64,000 bases of DNA from Nelumbo lutea (Eukaryota; Streptophyta; Magnoliopsida; Proteales; Nelumbonaceae). Below, in pieces: positions 23,186-34,539 of the stretch. Location of the stretch: the NCBI GenBank assembly GCA_022828595.1, contig JAKGHH010000004.1:79078270-79142269 (forward strand), given 5' to 3'. The translations under genes and the position numbers were made by a program. Position 1 is the first letter of the stretch. Every line of letters starts with the position of its first letter. Under the pieces are notes generated by a model. The model did no database searches and was not told the DNA's origin. It saw only the letters and a program-made list of their open reading frames with translations.

Positions 23186-24806
23186 GTGAATTGGTGTTCT
23201 CTCTCTCTCTCTCCGCTTGATTAACTAGTTTGTTCTATCTTTACGATTTCTTTATATCAATCTGATTCATTTTCGAACTTCTTTATGGGTATGCCCGCCA
23301 GATATAATTGATGATAATTGATACTATACCATGTTAACTAATGAAAAATTGAGCTAAGAAGTTACCCTGGAGTGTACTTCCAACTCATCAGGGTTGGTTG
23401 TTCTCCTTGTGAGAAGCTTTTCATGTTTCTGAAGAATAATAGGTAATAAAAGATTCCCTTGTTATTCGGGAACGTAGAGATGTGGTTCCATTTTTTTCTT
23501 TCCTTTTTTTTTTTTTTGTATGGCACTTTCACTTGTTGGGATTCTTTCTTTCTTTCTTTTTATTTCTTTAATATTTATTCAGTCTAAGGGGATGACATTG
23601 AGCAGAGTGGAATGGTGGAGCATGAGCTCCATTCTCCATATTGTTGGAATAAGGCTTAGTTGAATTGAGAGATTAAGAGGATAAGTTAAGCTCTCATTTT
23701 GAAAATGGATTAGGAACTTTTGACATCCATTAATCTGTATTTGTTACCTGTTAATTGTTGTCTTAGGCCTGCATTTTTGCAGCTAACACCTAGCTGATTA
23801 CTTCCTATTTTGGTAATTTACTTGATTTCTTCATCATCAATCATCACCATCCAAGCCTTACTCCAACTATATGGGATCAGTTACATGAATCCTGTTTTAC
23901 CACTCCATTCCGTTTGGTAATTTACTTGTTCTTTCTTACTTGATTTCTTCCTTTGTGAACTAAATGGTAGTTTTTGTTCTAATTGATAATTGAATAGTCT
24001 TTTTAGTACTTAAGAATCTCAAGTTAGCTAACTGAATGTAGTATCTATTTCAAGCACCATACAGCATTTAGGAAAGGCACAAGATAATAACATATCAAGT
24101 TTCAATTTTTTTCAGTCTTGTCAACTGCACCTGGAAAGGCACAAGATAATATCCCTTCATTGTGTGTATCCACTTTATGGTTTGATTGCCTTTCACTACC
24201 CCTACTACTGCTTCGAACTAAACTTTATCCTTTCTGTGAGTGGAGCTTCATTGAAGTCTGTAGGACCCAACTCCCCTCTTTTTGTTGGATTTTGTAGGGG
24301 AGAGGATTTTGGATCACAGAGGCAAGTCATAGGAAAAAAGTGAATCTGATCTCTGCTCAGGCATGTCAACGATCTATAGTATGGTACCACATACTCATTC
24401 CCACGTGTTCACTAATCATTCCATATGCCAGAACAGCTGGAATTGCAGCTAGCTTTCCTATCCAGCCCTTGCATTCCCTGTTCGGCTTTTAGGAGTAACA
24501 ATTATAGATGCACTATTTGGACATCTCATACAATATATTGTTTTTAATTTATGGTTGGAAAATTGCTTTGATATATTACAAAGCAGCATTCTGTTCTGCA
24601 CCCATCCAATAGCCTAATGCTGACTTTTGGAACAAGGGTCAATGTGTTACTAGTTCATATTGTGGCTTAACCTTGTTTGGTGTATAAACTCTTTATCTTG
24701 AAACAAATTTTATTAAACAGAGGAGTAGAAACTGTACTTGTGTTTATTTGCTCTTTTTATTCACTTATTAAAGAATGCATTTTTTTTCTCTTTCAGCCAA
24801 AAAATC

Positions 24807-26913
24807 ATGTCAGGGAAATCCATTATTAGGCCAGAGGGAGAACTCAAAGTTAGCTTTGGCTACCAATGCAATAGAAAAGAAAGGAAACCTGTTGAAGTTT
24901 ACAATGGATATGAAATCCCATCTGAATCCAAACTCCAAAGGCGCAGTAGCTCTTTCTCTTGCTTATCTGGTGCTGCCCTAAGTGCTAATGCCACATTGGC
25001 AAACACAAATATTTGCAATGGTCTCATTGGAGAAGAAATACTTCCAAGTTTGGACTCTCCCAAATCATTCAGGAGCTTTCCCTCTTCACCATCCCTTTCC
25101 AGGTTAGATATTTTATCAACTTCTCTTCAGAGTAGTGGATCAACCTTGAGTTGCAGCATTTCTACTCAAAGCGAAGCTTCTGAATGGGATTCCAGTACAT
25201 TGAAATCCATGAGTGCTCCTTCAAGAAGTGAAGGTTTCTTCAATGCTATGGAAGTTCAAGTGGCAGGTGGAGCTGCTGGTGAAGATAGAGTTCAAGCTGT
25301 TTGCTCTGAAGAAAATGGGTGGCTCTTCTGTGCTATATATGATGGGTTCAATGGTCGGGATGCAGCTGACTTTCTGGCTGGAACATTTTATGACACCATT
25401 GGTTTATACTTAAATCAATTGGAATGGAAACCAAAGCAGGAAGGTGTTACATCTTCAGATGGTTACCTTCAATATTTTCTAGAGGATGGTTATAATAGCC
25501 CTGAGGAAAAAACTGCTTCAAGAATTCTTGCAATGGATCCAAGAGTTAACATTGTCATTGAGGAAGCTCCATTTGTCAGCACAGGAGTCTCATATGATTC
25601 ATTTAAGCAGGGGATTCTCAATGGTCTCCAATGTGCTCTGAGCAAAGCTGAGAATGATTTTTTATACATGGTTGAGCAGGAAATGGAGGACCGACCTGAT
25701 TTAGTATGTGTAGGATCCTCCGTTTTGGTTCTTCTTCTTCATGAGAAAGATCTATATACACTCAATTTAGGTGACAGCAGGGCTGTATTGGCAACATATG
25801 GACAAGGCAGTGAAATGAATGGAACTAAAAGTTTGGTGGCTGTCCAGCTTACTGATATTCATACTGTTGATAATGAGGTAGAACGAAAGCAGATTCTTAA
25901 TGATCATACAGATGACCCCACAACAATTGTAGCTGAAAAAGTGAAAGGAAAATTGAAGCTAACTCGTGCATTTGGAGTTGGTTATTTGAAAAGGGTAACC
26001 AGTTTTGTTCTTATAAATTGTATCAAAGATGTTTGTATTTTATGAAAAAATACAATATTAGGGAAGAAACAAACTAGGTGTAGTATAGACCGTTGGAAGA
26101 TAGACAATTGTGTCAATCTTTAGAATTATAAAATATAGATAACCACAATTGGGGGAACTCCCTTGTGTTTGACATGTCCCTTTGCGTTTTTCCATGTTAT
26201 CCATAGAATTGCCAAATTAGTTTTCCTTATACAATTCCCAGTATTAACATATTGATTTCTGCAGAAAAAACTAAATGATGCTTTAATGGGCATTCTGCAA
26301 GTCCGAGACCTACTCAGTCCACCATATATCTCCACACAACCATCACTGAACATTCATAGAATCTCAAAGGATGATCACTTTGTAATTGTTGGAAGTGATG
26401 GTTTGTTCGACTTTTTCAGCAATGATGAGGCTGTAGAGCTTGTAGATGCCTATATTTTGAGAAATCCGTCTGGTGATCCAGCAAAATTCTTGCTAGAGCA
26501 GCTTATACTAAGAGCGGCTAGTAATGCAGGTAAAATCACAATGATATATTTCTTTGATTTAGGGGTGTGTATGTGTATTGTAAAGAGAGAGAGATCCAAT
26601 TCTATTTAGTATCAATCAGCCTCTCAACCGACTAAAAAATGGAAGGCATATAGCACTCTGTGCCAAAAGCTAGGGATTGAAACATCCCTATTAAGTCTAA
26701 GTGACTGCTTCTCTCTTCAATGTACTTGTTTTAAAATGTTACTGTATAAACAAGTCATCTCTAATTCAATACTTATCTCTTGCAGGTTTCAGCACAGAAG
26801 AGCTAATGAGAATTCCTGCTGGCAGGAGACGGAAATATCATGATGATGTGACTGTAATTGTAATCATCCTTGGGAGCAACCAGCGCACATCAACAGCATC
26901 AACTTATGTGTAA
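24807..26913 (+). CDS. Protein phosphatase 2C (PP2C 40 / POLTERGEIST-like)
   Basis: Coding exons 24807-25994, 26265-26529 and 26786-26913, GT-AG introns, 526 aa. The sequence matches the plant clade of Arabidopsis PP2C 40 (At3g16560), a Mg/Mn-dependent Ser/Thr phosphatase. A long N-terminal extension carries the clade signatures SFSCLSGAALSANATLANTN and LPSLDSPKSFRSFPSSP. Catalytic motifs in order: AGEDRVQAV (D160), YDGFNGRDAADF (D179; DGFNG in place of the usual DGHGG, as in this clade), LNLGDSRAVLATY (about 320-330), FVIVGSDGLFDFF (D441) and YHDDVTVIV (D504/D505). All metal ligands appear present, so it should be active. The start at 24807 (MSGKS) lies just after a 3' splice site; the upstream in-frame ATG at 24738 falls in the inferred intron. 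A 60-residue linker (about 200-260) is longer than in Arabidopsis. The frame is intact. Related POL/PLL phosphatases act in stem-cell signalling, but substrate here is unknown. Confidence 0.93.
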
Positions 26914-27319
26914 GATCGCATGTTAGAGAGAAAGTCATGTAGTTTTAACTTTAGATTTCAATTATCTAGCATTTCTTTGCATGTACAGTTTTTTTTTCTT
27001 GCTGAAAACTCACATAGTGTTCCTTGTCTATGTGCCAGTCAACTTACAAGGTTATGTCAATTTGAAAGTGAAAAGGCAATTATTAGCTCTTGAAAAGTTT
27101 CATAGTTTGTATATTATGCCGATCTGTGGCCATATGTTATCATTAAGAACTTGACTCAATCCTATACTTTGAAATTTGGGTGGTAGACCTTTAAGGTTCC
27201 CGCTTCAGACAGTTTTTAAGTATTAAAGAATATCTCCTTTTTATTGTTGCTACATTCCATGATTATGTGATGACATTCTGTCAGCTTCCTGAAATACATG
27301 ATCTCTATAGTGTGTATGC
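26914..27319. other. 3' flank of the PP2C gene
   Basis: Should contain the 3'UTR. T-rich sequence follows the stop; no single clear AATAAA was chosen. Confidence 0.4.
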
Positions 27320-27701
27320 CAGTGTTTTAAAAGGCATGTGAGGCTCACATCTTGAGGTTCACACCTAAAAGTACAAAGGAACATGCTCACACATTGAGAT
27401 ACTTTATGTAAAGTGATCTGTTTACCGATTAAGAATCAATTCAAGTATTTTGTATGTATTAGTAAGTATTCTATTTAAGTAACTTTTGATAACACCCTTT
27501 TAGTGTTTTGCTTTACATTAGAAGCATCCTAACAGCCTTGATGGATTTGTTTATACAATGGTCCTCTCATGTACATATTTTTATAAACTTGTGTTTTTGT
27601 CTTTAAAAGTGAGATCTCTATCTCTTGAGGCTTAGGTCTCACTTACACCTCATGCATCAGAAGACCTAGTACTCCACCTCACACCCCCTTTTAAAACAAT
27701 G
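27320..27701. mobile_element. hAT-like element, TTTTAAAAGGC family, copy 1
   Basis: Left end cagtgttttaaaaggcatg, right end the inverse of cattgttttaaaaggggg. Flanking 8-mers gtgtatgc / ctctacgc agree at five positions. The interior contains gcctca/tgaggc-type words. Two longer relatives lie at 55046-55981 and 57256-57957. Confidence 0.6.
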
Positions 27702-28051
27702 CTCTACGCTTATGAGCTCAAATTATTTCAGCTGTACAGACATGTCAGGGTCTAGTATCAGTTTTTTGGATACCCTTGTATGTGTACAAGTTATGAGCCA
27801 GGACTAAAAATGGAATCTAGGATCTGAGGGAGATTTATACCAGGGGTTCTTCGGAGTAACCCCCACCCCCTCCTCGAGAAGCTAGGTTGGGTAGAACCAA
27901 TGGAACCAACAGCCCTTTTGCCCTGTGCAATAATTCAATTTTCTGGAAGCCAATGTTCACAACAGTTGTAGTCCTTGTTGTTGACCTTGGTAAATTAGCA
28001 TGTTTACTCCTAAAATTTTCAATCTACTTAAATTAGTATCCTCAAGTATTC

Positions 28052-28354
28052 TGATGAGAACCCAGATGCTAATGGGCCATGACCACCAGTCACGATGGTG
28101 TACACACGGAAGAAGAACCCCCACCCAGCATCGGAGCAGCTCCAGACCACGAACGAAGGAATCACAACCAACTCCATTATTGTAACCAACTGAGTTGTTA
28201 ATTCTGCAGTGTAATGGCCAGCTACAGCTATATAAGTTGTGCCCTCTACCAAACAAATATAATAAGAATACAGAACTTTTCCTCTCTTGCTCTCTCTCTC
28301 TCTCTAGAGGTCGGTTCCCCTCGAAGGAACCCTGAGATAGGCGGTAACCTATCA
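28052..28354 (+). repeat. 5' LTR of the gypsy element
   Basis: TGATGAG ... CTATCA. Contains a TATA box (ctatataag near 28229), an AATATAATAAG stretch and a CT run. It lacks a 24-bp GC-rich segment present in the 3' LTR after the first 15 bases. Confidence 0.9.
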
Positions 28355-28356
28355 TC

Positions 28357-28368
28357 TGGTATCAAAGC
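28357..28368 (+). other. Primer binding site (tRNA-iMet type)
   Basis: TGGTATCAAAGC starts two bases after the LTR; the usual plant site is TGGTATCAGAGC, one mismatch. Confidence 0.85.
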
Positions 28369-28382
28369 TTATTCGTTTCACC

Positions 28383-29011
28383 ATGCCTAACACTCAATCA
28401 GCTTATTTAGACGATCGGATGGATCGCTTGGAAGTCGACATGCACCAGGTGACGTCGGAACTGAAGGAGTTGAAGGAGGTGTTGTCCGTAGTAGCGGCGA
28501 GCAGGAACAATGAACTGGAGGCGTCTAGCAGCAGCAAAGGAAGATGTCCGGGAACCTACGGGGACGATATGCTAAGCTCGACTTTCCGGTGTTTTCTGGA
28601 GGAGACCCCATTCCGTGGACTTTCGAAGTTGAAACAAACAGGGATGGTTCGGGAGTACCAGGTCGAATTTGAGAGACTCGCGAGCCTCGTCGGAGGACAA
28701 AGAGAAGACATTAGGGTGGAGGTGAAAGCGTGGAGGCCTTTTACCTTGCTTGCAGCTGTGGGGTTAGCCCAGCTTCAGGAAGAATGTCTGGACCGGTCAA
28801 GGCGAGTAAATCGGGCCACTAGACCGATTCTTAAGCCTCCACCCCCCAAATCAAATGGCCCAATATCGGACCAGACACAGCCACCTCCCAGAGGCCCAAA
28901 ATGCCTTTCCGACGCCTATCCTGGGCTGAAATGCAGGCCCGACGGGAGAAGGGTTTGTGTTATAATTGTGAGGAGAAATTCGGCCCAGGCCATAAATGCA
29001 AAGTCCAATAG
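28383..29011 (+). pseudogene. gag remnant of the gypsy element
   Basis: Starts MPNTQSAYLDDRMDRLEVD with a coiled coil (about 10-40), then jumps from LEETPFRGLSKLKQTGMVRE into the C-terminal capsid region, so most of the capsid domain is deleted. The CCHC zinc knuckle (CYNCEEKFGPGHKCK, about 28953-28997) sits in another frame from the ORF start. Gag normally packages the RNA in a cytoplasmic particle; this copy cannot. Confidence 0.8.
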
Positions 29012-29347
29012 GTGTTCCTCTTGCAAACGGAAGATTCCGAAGGAGAAATGGAGATCCCCGCCCCTGGTGAAGATGAACCCGTGATCCCTGAAACTGATGC
29101 GGAGATATCTCTCAATGCATTAAATGGTTCGACATCCTCAGGGGCTATGAAGGTTACTGGACAGATTTGGGGGCTCCCGGTGACTGTTCTGATAGACAGC
29201 AACAGCACTCTCAACTTTGTGGCTCGGATTCTAAGCCAACAACTAGGTATGGCTGTCCACTATTATCGTTCCTTTCCTGTTCAGGTTGCGTACGGAAACA
29301 AAATTGTATGTGATGGTATCTGTAGAGATGAGAAGTTGTTCATTTAG
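29012..29347 (+). pseudogene. Retroviral-type aspartic protease remnant
   Basis: Contains VTVLIDSNSTLNFV where the family has VLIDSGSTHNF, so the catalytic D-S/T-G triad reads D-S-N. It ends at a stop (29345-29347), and the following link to RT has changed frame. Inactive by both criteria. Confidence 0.8.
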
Positions 29348-29475
29348 GGCCATAAATTTACAGTGGGCCTCCACCCCCTAGAATTTAGTGGGGCAGATGA
29401 TGTGATAGGCGTTCAATGGTTGCACCAACTAGGCCCGCCCAGTAATGTGTAATTGGGCTCAGATGACCATGGATT

Positions 29476-30780
29476 TTGATAGGGGGAACTCCCTACCATC
29501 TACAAGGCCTTGGACCCCCGACCCTTAAGTCGGGTGATGCCAGAACCCTATTAAAGTTGGGCCACGGAAAAGGGTATCCTGCACTCATGCATATGGGTCA
29601 TGAATCCCTAGGCCCAACTCTTAGCCTAGACCCAAATCGGCAACTCAGTGATCAAGGTGTGTCCAACTTGAAATCCCTTCTAAACCATTATGCGGATGTG
29701 TTTGGGGAACCTGATCATCTACCCCCTGCCCGAGAACAAGACCACCATATACCCTTACTGCCAGGGGCAGCACCCACTAATGTACGCCCCTATCGTTACC
29801 CCTATTACCAAAAGACAGAAATAGAAAAAATTGTGAAGGAGCTGATGGAGAAGTGACACATACAGCCGAACACCAGCCCGTTTTCTTCTCACGTGTTATT
29901 GGTGAAAACGAAAGATGGATCCTGGAGATTCTGTGTGGATTACAGTGCCCTAAATAAAATTACCATTAAGGGTTGGTTCCCGATTCCAGTAGTAGAGGAG
30001 CTTCTAGATGAATTGGGAGGAGCTCAGTACTTTTCCAAAATGGGCTTGCGATCAGGATACCACCAAATAAGGGTCCACCTGGAAGACATACCCAAGACGG
30101 CCTTTCGCACCCACGATGGCTATTATGAATTCCAGGTTATGTCGTTTGGGCTAACCAATGCAGCTTCTACTTTTCAGTCCATTATGAATCACATATTTAG
30201 GCCTTTCCTAAGGCATTTCATTCTGGTGTTCTTTGATGATATTTTGGTTTACAGTCGTGATTGGCCCACACACTTGCAGCATCTTGAAAGAACTCTGGGG
30301 GCATTGCGAGAGAATGGGTTCTATGCCAAATTGTCCAAATGCATATCTGGCCAGACCAGGGTCCATTATTTGGGCCATATAGTCACAACAGGGCAGGTTA
30401 TGGCCGATCCAGAGAAGATCTCTTGTATTCAGGCCTGGCCCACCCCCATTACAATGAAGGCTCTTAGAGGTTTCCTTGGTCTCACAGGCTATTGCAGACA
30501 TTTTATTCCTGGATACAGGTTGATTGCAGCACCATTAACTCAGTTGTTGAAGCGGGACTCCTTTATATGGGGACCCAAAGCCCATCAGGCCTTTGAAAAC
30601 CTAAAGAGGACACATATCCACATAGCCCGTTCTGGCCCTACCAGATTTCAATGAGACCTTTGTGCTAGAGTGTGATGCCTCGGGTACTGGCTTAGGCGCA
30701 ATTTTGATGCAAAAAGGAAAACCCATTGCCTACTACAGTAAGGGAGTAGAGGGAGTAAAGGGATATGCCTGATACGTAGT
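29476..30780 (+). pseudogene. Reverse transcriptase and start of RNase H
   Basis: RT pieces are 29476-29856 (LNHYADVFGEPDHLPPARE, YRYPYYQKTEIEKIV, then a stop) and 29893-30654, which continues after that stop with the core: WRFCVDYSALNKIT, ALGRSGYHQI-type segment reading GLRSGYHQIRV, and the catalytic box FFDDILVYS (YxDD family). After a frameshift near 30650 the RNase H start is readable: [16 protein letters not shown] and AYYSKGV. It is then cut by the nested insertion at about 30770. Confidence 0.9.
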
Positions 30781-31144
30781 AATAATAAACCCCCAATGAA
30801 GGTGTTCACGCCAAAGGAGAAGACCAAAGACTGTTTCCACCGAAGATGACATGGTGTGAGGTGAAGCAGAATCAGCAAGACAATTCTTCAACAAAAACTG
30901 AATTCTTCAGCAAGAATGTGATGGAGAGCAAGTGAGCACGACTTCAGATTGTCTTTTCTACCAAAAGGCAATATCAAGAACTGTTCTTGATCACTCCCAC
31001 TGGTGGAGATTGAACTGGTAGGGCAACAAGAGCAGGAGAGAAAAAGATAGTGCAGTCAAACTGTGTTGTCTCTCTCTGTAATTCAATAGTCTATGAGATG
31101 ATTTGGAGGTTTGCCCTGCTCTTCTATTTATAGGCTTAAAGAGA

Positions 31145-31355
31145 GGTTCTCCTAATCCCATTAGGAGTTTCCTAATCCAAATCTTATATTTGAATCTAGA
31201 CTCTCTTTAAGAGATAAGGATAATCTCTTATCTTATCTACAGATAAAGATCAGCCTTCCTAATCAAATTAGGAATTTCCTGATCCAAATCTTTATTTGGA
31301 TCTGGACTCTTTGAGTGGATAGGGATAATCTCTTATCCTACCTACTGATCTAAAT
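31145..31355. repeat. Imperfect tandem duplication in the nested LTR
   Basis: Two units of about 100-115 bp, each with cctaat...attagga, ttcctratccaaatct, ggataatctcttatc and ctgatcta/acagata segments. They lie just upstream of the minus-strand TATA box. Confidence 0.75.
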
Positions 31356-32142
31356 CCCAGAACCACCCTCTTTTAATTAATCTTTTTAAGCTAGTTCAAA
31401 TTGGGCTTTAGGCCCATTAAGTCTATGTGCTCACTAGCCCCTCAATCTACTGCTCAGTTGGTTATCCTTGTATGGCGTGGGACCCAAACATTGATCTACA
31501 CATCAGACACATGGGTTCAGCCCAACCTTTGTCACAAGGCCTAACCAAATTCACTATAGGAGACAGTGAACCCCTGAGTCCATCACCATGGGCTCTTAAT
31601 GGGCCCAACGTTTACACAAAATGGTCATTGGGTCAAGCCACCTTATAAAAACCCAAGGACTGTGGGAAGATGCAAGATTAGCCCATCAGGTATTACCCTC
31701 AATGGTCTTACACTTAACTTCTCAGCCCATAATGATCAAACAATGCCCGACAAGAGAGGACCTCTCCCTCGGCTGCAAGGTACAGTACTGCACTCTCTAC
31801 TCACATGGATTACGGGAATTAAAACCTTTTGCAAGCATTTTGAAACCATAATATATATATGTATATCTCTATATAAATATATTTTGCAAAAACAAATTTC
31901 AACGGTTGAAATCAATTGCCAGTAGTTTTGGTTTCCATCAGAAAGAGTGCATCCCCGACCGTTCACTTTGTCCGACAAAGAGGCTGATCCTGTCACTATG
32001 ATCACCCACTCAAATGAATTCTCGGACTGTCCCAACATACCCAGGTTTTGACCCCCTCTAAGGATCTCACCACTGATTGGCATATCAAAGACAACCCAAT
32101 CCAATACCTAGTGTAGTATCATAGTCGAGTCTAGGAGTCAGG

Positions 32143-32399
32143 TGTAACATTCCAGTTTTGCCCATCTATCTCCAAGGTCCAGGGCAATATTGGAATTTTG
32201 GTCCGGTCTAAGGTTTCAAGAAAACCCACACTGCATGTACCTCAGGTCTCACCCTGGTAGCTGAGACAAGCCACCCCAACCAACTTGGCAGCACATCAGT
32301 GTTAGCCTTGGCAAGATAAATCTCCCCAGATCTATCCAACGGCTGTGAAGATTTTAAACTAACACGAGTCTCATAAGTGTCTAGTTTAAGGGTATTACA
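32143..32399. other. Possible second small LTR-like segment
   Basis: Begins TGTAACATTCCAG and ends GGGTATTACA, a TG...CA pair typical of some gypsy LTR ends, inside the nested insertion. No target duplication was found; it may be chance or an internal part of the larger LTR. Confidence 0.2.
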
Positions 32400-32479
32400 C
32401 AGAAACACACCATAATAATATGAATCAAATATGTACTTTATTCATTTACATTAAATGTCATAATGTACATCATTCTGAT

Positions 32480-32800
32480 TGGAGCTAAGGGCATACGCTG
32501 TCTAACAACTATTGCTTTGGCCGTCCAGAAATGGCATGCTTATTTATTGGGCCGGCATTTCATCATTTGAATAGACCAGAGGAGTCTCAAGTTCTTGTTG
32601 GAGCAACGGGTCCACACAGAATATCAGCAAAAATGGATCTCAAAGCTTCTTGGGTATGACTAATCTATTGAATACAAACCTGGGCCCACCAACAAGGCAG
32701 CAGATGCCCTCTCTAAGGTTATTGAGTTTCATCAGTTGATGAGCTCCCAACCCATTCACCCATTATTTGAAGCAATCAGGTTGGAAGCTCGTGAGGCACC
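32480..32800 (+). pseudogene. Second half of gypsy RNase H
   Basis: Readable across frame changes: ALAVQKWHAYLLGRHFII, SLKFLLEQRVHTEYQQKW and KPGPTNKAADALS. It continues the domain broken at 30770, with the intervening 1.7 kb removed. Contains stops (after HFII and in GYD-SIEY). Confidence 0.85.
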
Positions 32801-32861
32801 ATAATTGGCGTAGATACGGGCCTGTTATCAGCAAGACCCCACCACAATACCAGGATACAGC

Positions 32862-34403
32862 ATGATGGGCCCAGATCTGCTATACAAGGGACGGTATGTC
32901 TTACCTTCCTCCTCACAACACATTCCTGCTCTCTTACAACTATTTCATGACTCACCTCAAGGGGAGCACTCTGGAGTTCTAAGAACTTATAAACGACTGT
33001 CCTCACACTACCATTGGCCTGGTATGAGGAGGGTCCAACAATATGTGGCTGCCTGTACTATTTGTCAGCAGCAGAAGTATGACTCCCAGGCACCTCCCAG
33101 ATTAATGCAGCCTCTCAAAATACCCACCCAGGTATGGGAGGAGATCTCGATGGACTTCATTATGGGGTTGCCCAAGTCCAACCGGTATTCAGTTATAATG
33201 GTGGTCATCGATCGCCTGAGCAAGTATGCACACTTCTCAGCATTTCCGCACCCTTACATTGCTGCAATGGTTGCTGAAGTTTTTATCAGAGATGTTGCCA
33301 AGTTACATGGAACTCCCAAGTTGATTGTTTCGGATCGGGATTCAGCCTGCCTTAGCCAATTTTGGAGGGAGTATTTCCGACTCCAGGAGACTAAGCTATA
33401 CTGGTCCACCAGTTATCATCCACAATCCGATGGCCAAACTGAGGTGGTAAATAGGTGCTTGGAGACATATTTGAGGTGTTTCACAGGGGACAGGCCACGA
33501 CAATGGGCACAGTGGTTACCTTGGGCTGATTATTGGTACAACTCTGCATACCAAGGGGCAACAGCCATGACTCTCTTCAAGGCCATGTATGGAAGGGACC
33601 CTCCCACCATCATGCCATATGAATTAGGGTCCACTAATGTGGTCACCGTGGAGACGCAATTGATCAACAGAGATGAGGTACTACAGGAGCTTAAGTTCAA
33701 CCTGAACCGAGCCCAACAAAGGATGAAGTATAACTACGATAAGAAGCATCTGGAGGTAGAGTATCAGGTCGGGGAATATGTTTAACTGAAGCTGCAACCC
33801 TACTATCAAGTCTCAGTGACAAAGAGGGCCTGGCCGAAATTAGGGCCCCATTACTTCAGCCCTTACAAGATTTTGGAAAGAATTGGTCTGGTTGCTTATA
33901 AACTGGAGCTTCCCGCCTCTTCTCGCCTTCACCCAGTCTTCCATGTATCCTTGCTCAAGAAATGCACCAGCCGCCAGTCCATCATCAGCCCAACATTACC
34001 CACATTCACTGATGACGGAGGCCTAGTTACAGAACCCAAGAGCATTACGGACTTCAGATGGATTAAGAAAGGGAAGCGGGTCATCCAGGACGCTCTAGTA
34101 GAGTGGGAGGGGCTGCCTACAACAGATGTCACTTGGGAACCTTACTGGGAGTTGAAAACTCAGTTCCCAAATCTTGACCTTGAGGCCAAGATCATTCTGA
34201 AGGAGGGAGGAGATGATGAGAACCCAGAGGCTGGCCCAAGCCCAGCCCGCTATGCTAATGGGCCACGGCCACCAGTCACGGTGGTGTACACGCAGAAGAA
34301 GAGCCCCCGCCCAGCACCGGAGCTGCTCCAGACTACGAACAAAGGAATCGCAACTAACTCCATGATCGTAACCGAGTTGTTAATTCTGCAGTGTAACGGC
34401 TAG
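32862..34403 (+). pseudogene. Integrase with C-terminal chromodomain
   Basis: The first frame (32862-33785) has the HHCC finger (H..H then CTICQQQ), the core with SMDFIMGLP, IVSDRDSACLSQFW and YHPQSDGQTEVVNR (D,D,E catalytic triad present), and ends at a single stop where GEYVWLKLQPY is expected (TAA at 33782). The continuation (to 34403) has LGPHYFSPYKILERIG, HPVFHVSLLKK and a chromodomain (LVEWEGLP-type segment reading ALVEWEGLPTTDVTWEP). It reads on into the 3' LTR. The chromodomain guides insertion to marked chromatin in related elements. Confidence 0.9.
34200..34213 (+). other. Polypurine tract
   Basis: AAGGAGGGAGGAGA abuts the TG of the 3' LTR, inside the end of the integrase frame. 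Confidence 0.8.
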
Positions 34404-34534
34404 CTACAGCTATATAAGCTGTGCCTTCTACCAAGCAAATATAATAAGAATACAGAACTTTTCCTCTCTTTCTCTCTCTCTCTCTGGAGGTCGGTTCCCC
34501 TCGAAGGAACCCTGAGATAGGCAGTAACCTATCA
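34214..34534 (+). repeat. 3' LTR of the gypsy element
   Basis: TGATGAG ... CTATCA, with the 24-bp segment missing from the 5' LTR and scattered transitions between the two. Carries the same TATA box (near 34410) and CT run. Confidence 0.9.
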
Positions 34535-34539
34535 TATTC

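Larger units (their letters stand above)
30770..32472 (-). mobile_element. Nested insertion, probable solo LTR in reverse orientation
   Basis: It separates two halves of the gypsy RNase H. Its ends are TGATACG and ACATCA, as an LTR would have. On the minus strand a TATA box (TATAAATAG, 31124-31132) and an upstream tandem duplication (31145-31355) look like a U3 region. No coding was seen. Immediate flanks do not form a 5-bp duplication, but a 20-bp phrase around the junctions (ggagtaaagggatatgcctg left, ggagctaagggcatacgctg right) is repeated with mismatches, so exact borders and mechanism are uncertain. Confidence 0.5.
28052..34534 (+). mobile_element. Ty3/gypsy chromovirus-type LTR retrotransposon (Reina-like)
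   Basis: Full-length but dead. A perfect 5-bp target duplication TATTC flanks it (28047-28051 and 34535-34539). LTRs of 303 and 321 bp start TG and end CA, with a tRNA-iMet-like primer site after the left LTR and a purine tract before the right LTR. Internal order gag, zinc knuckle, protease, RT, RNase H, integrase, chromodomain is the Ty3/gypsy order; the C-terminal chromodomain marks a chromovirus and the short LTRs and size (about 4.8 kb without the nested insertion) suggest the Reina group. Stops, frameshifts, a gag deletion and a 1.7-kb insertion (30770-32472) inactivate it. Confidence 0.93.

Noticed and set aside
24738..24806. Upstream in-frame ATG that would add 23 residues (MCLFALFIHLLK...) to the PP2C
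   Set aside because: It lies before a strong 3' splice site (ctctttcag at 24796) in T-rich intronic sequence and the family starts near MSGKS.
30208..30501. Minus-strand ORF over the gypsy RT
   Set aside because: Antisense shadow of the reverse transcriptase.
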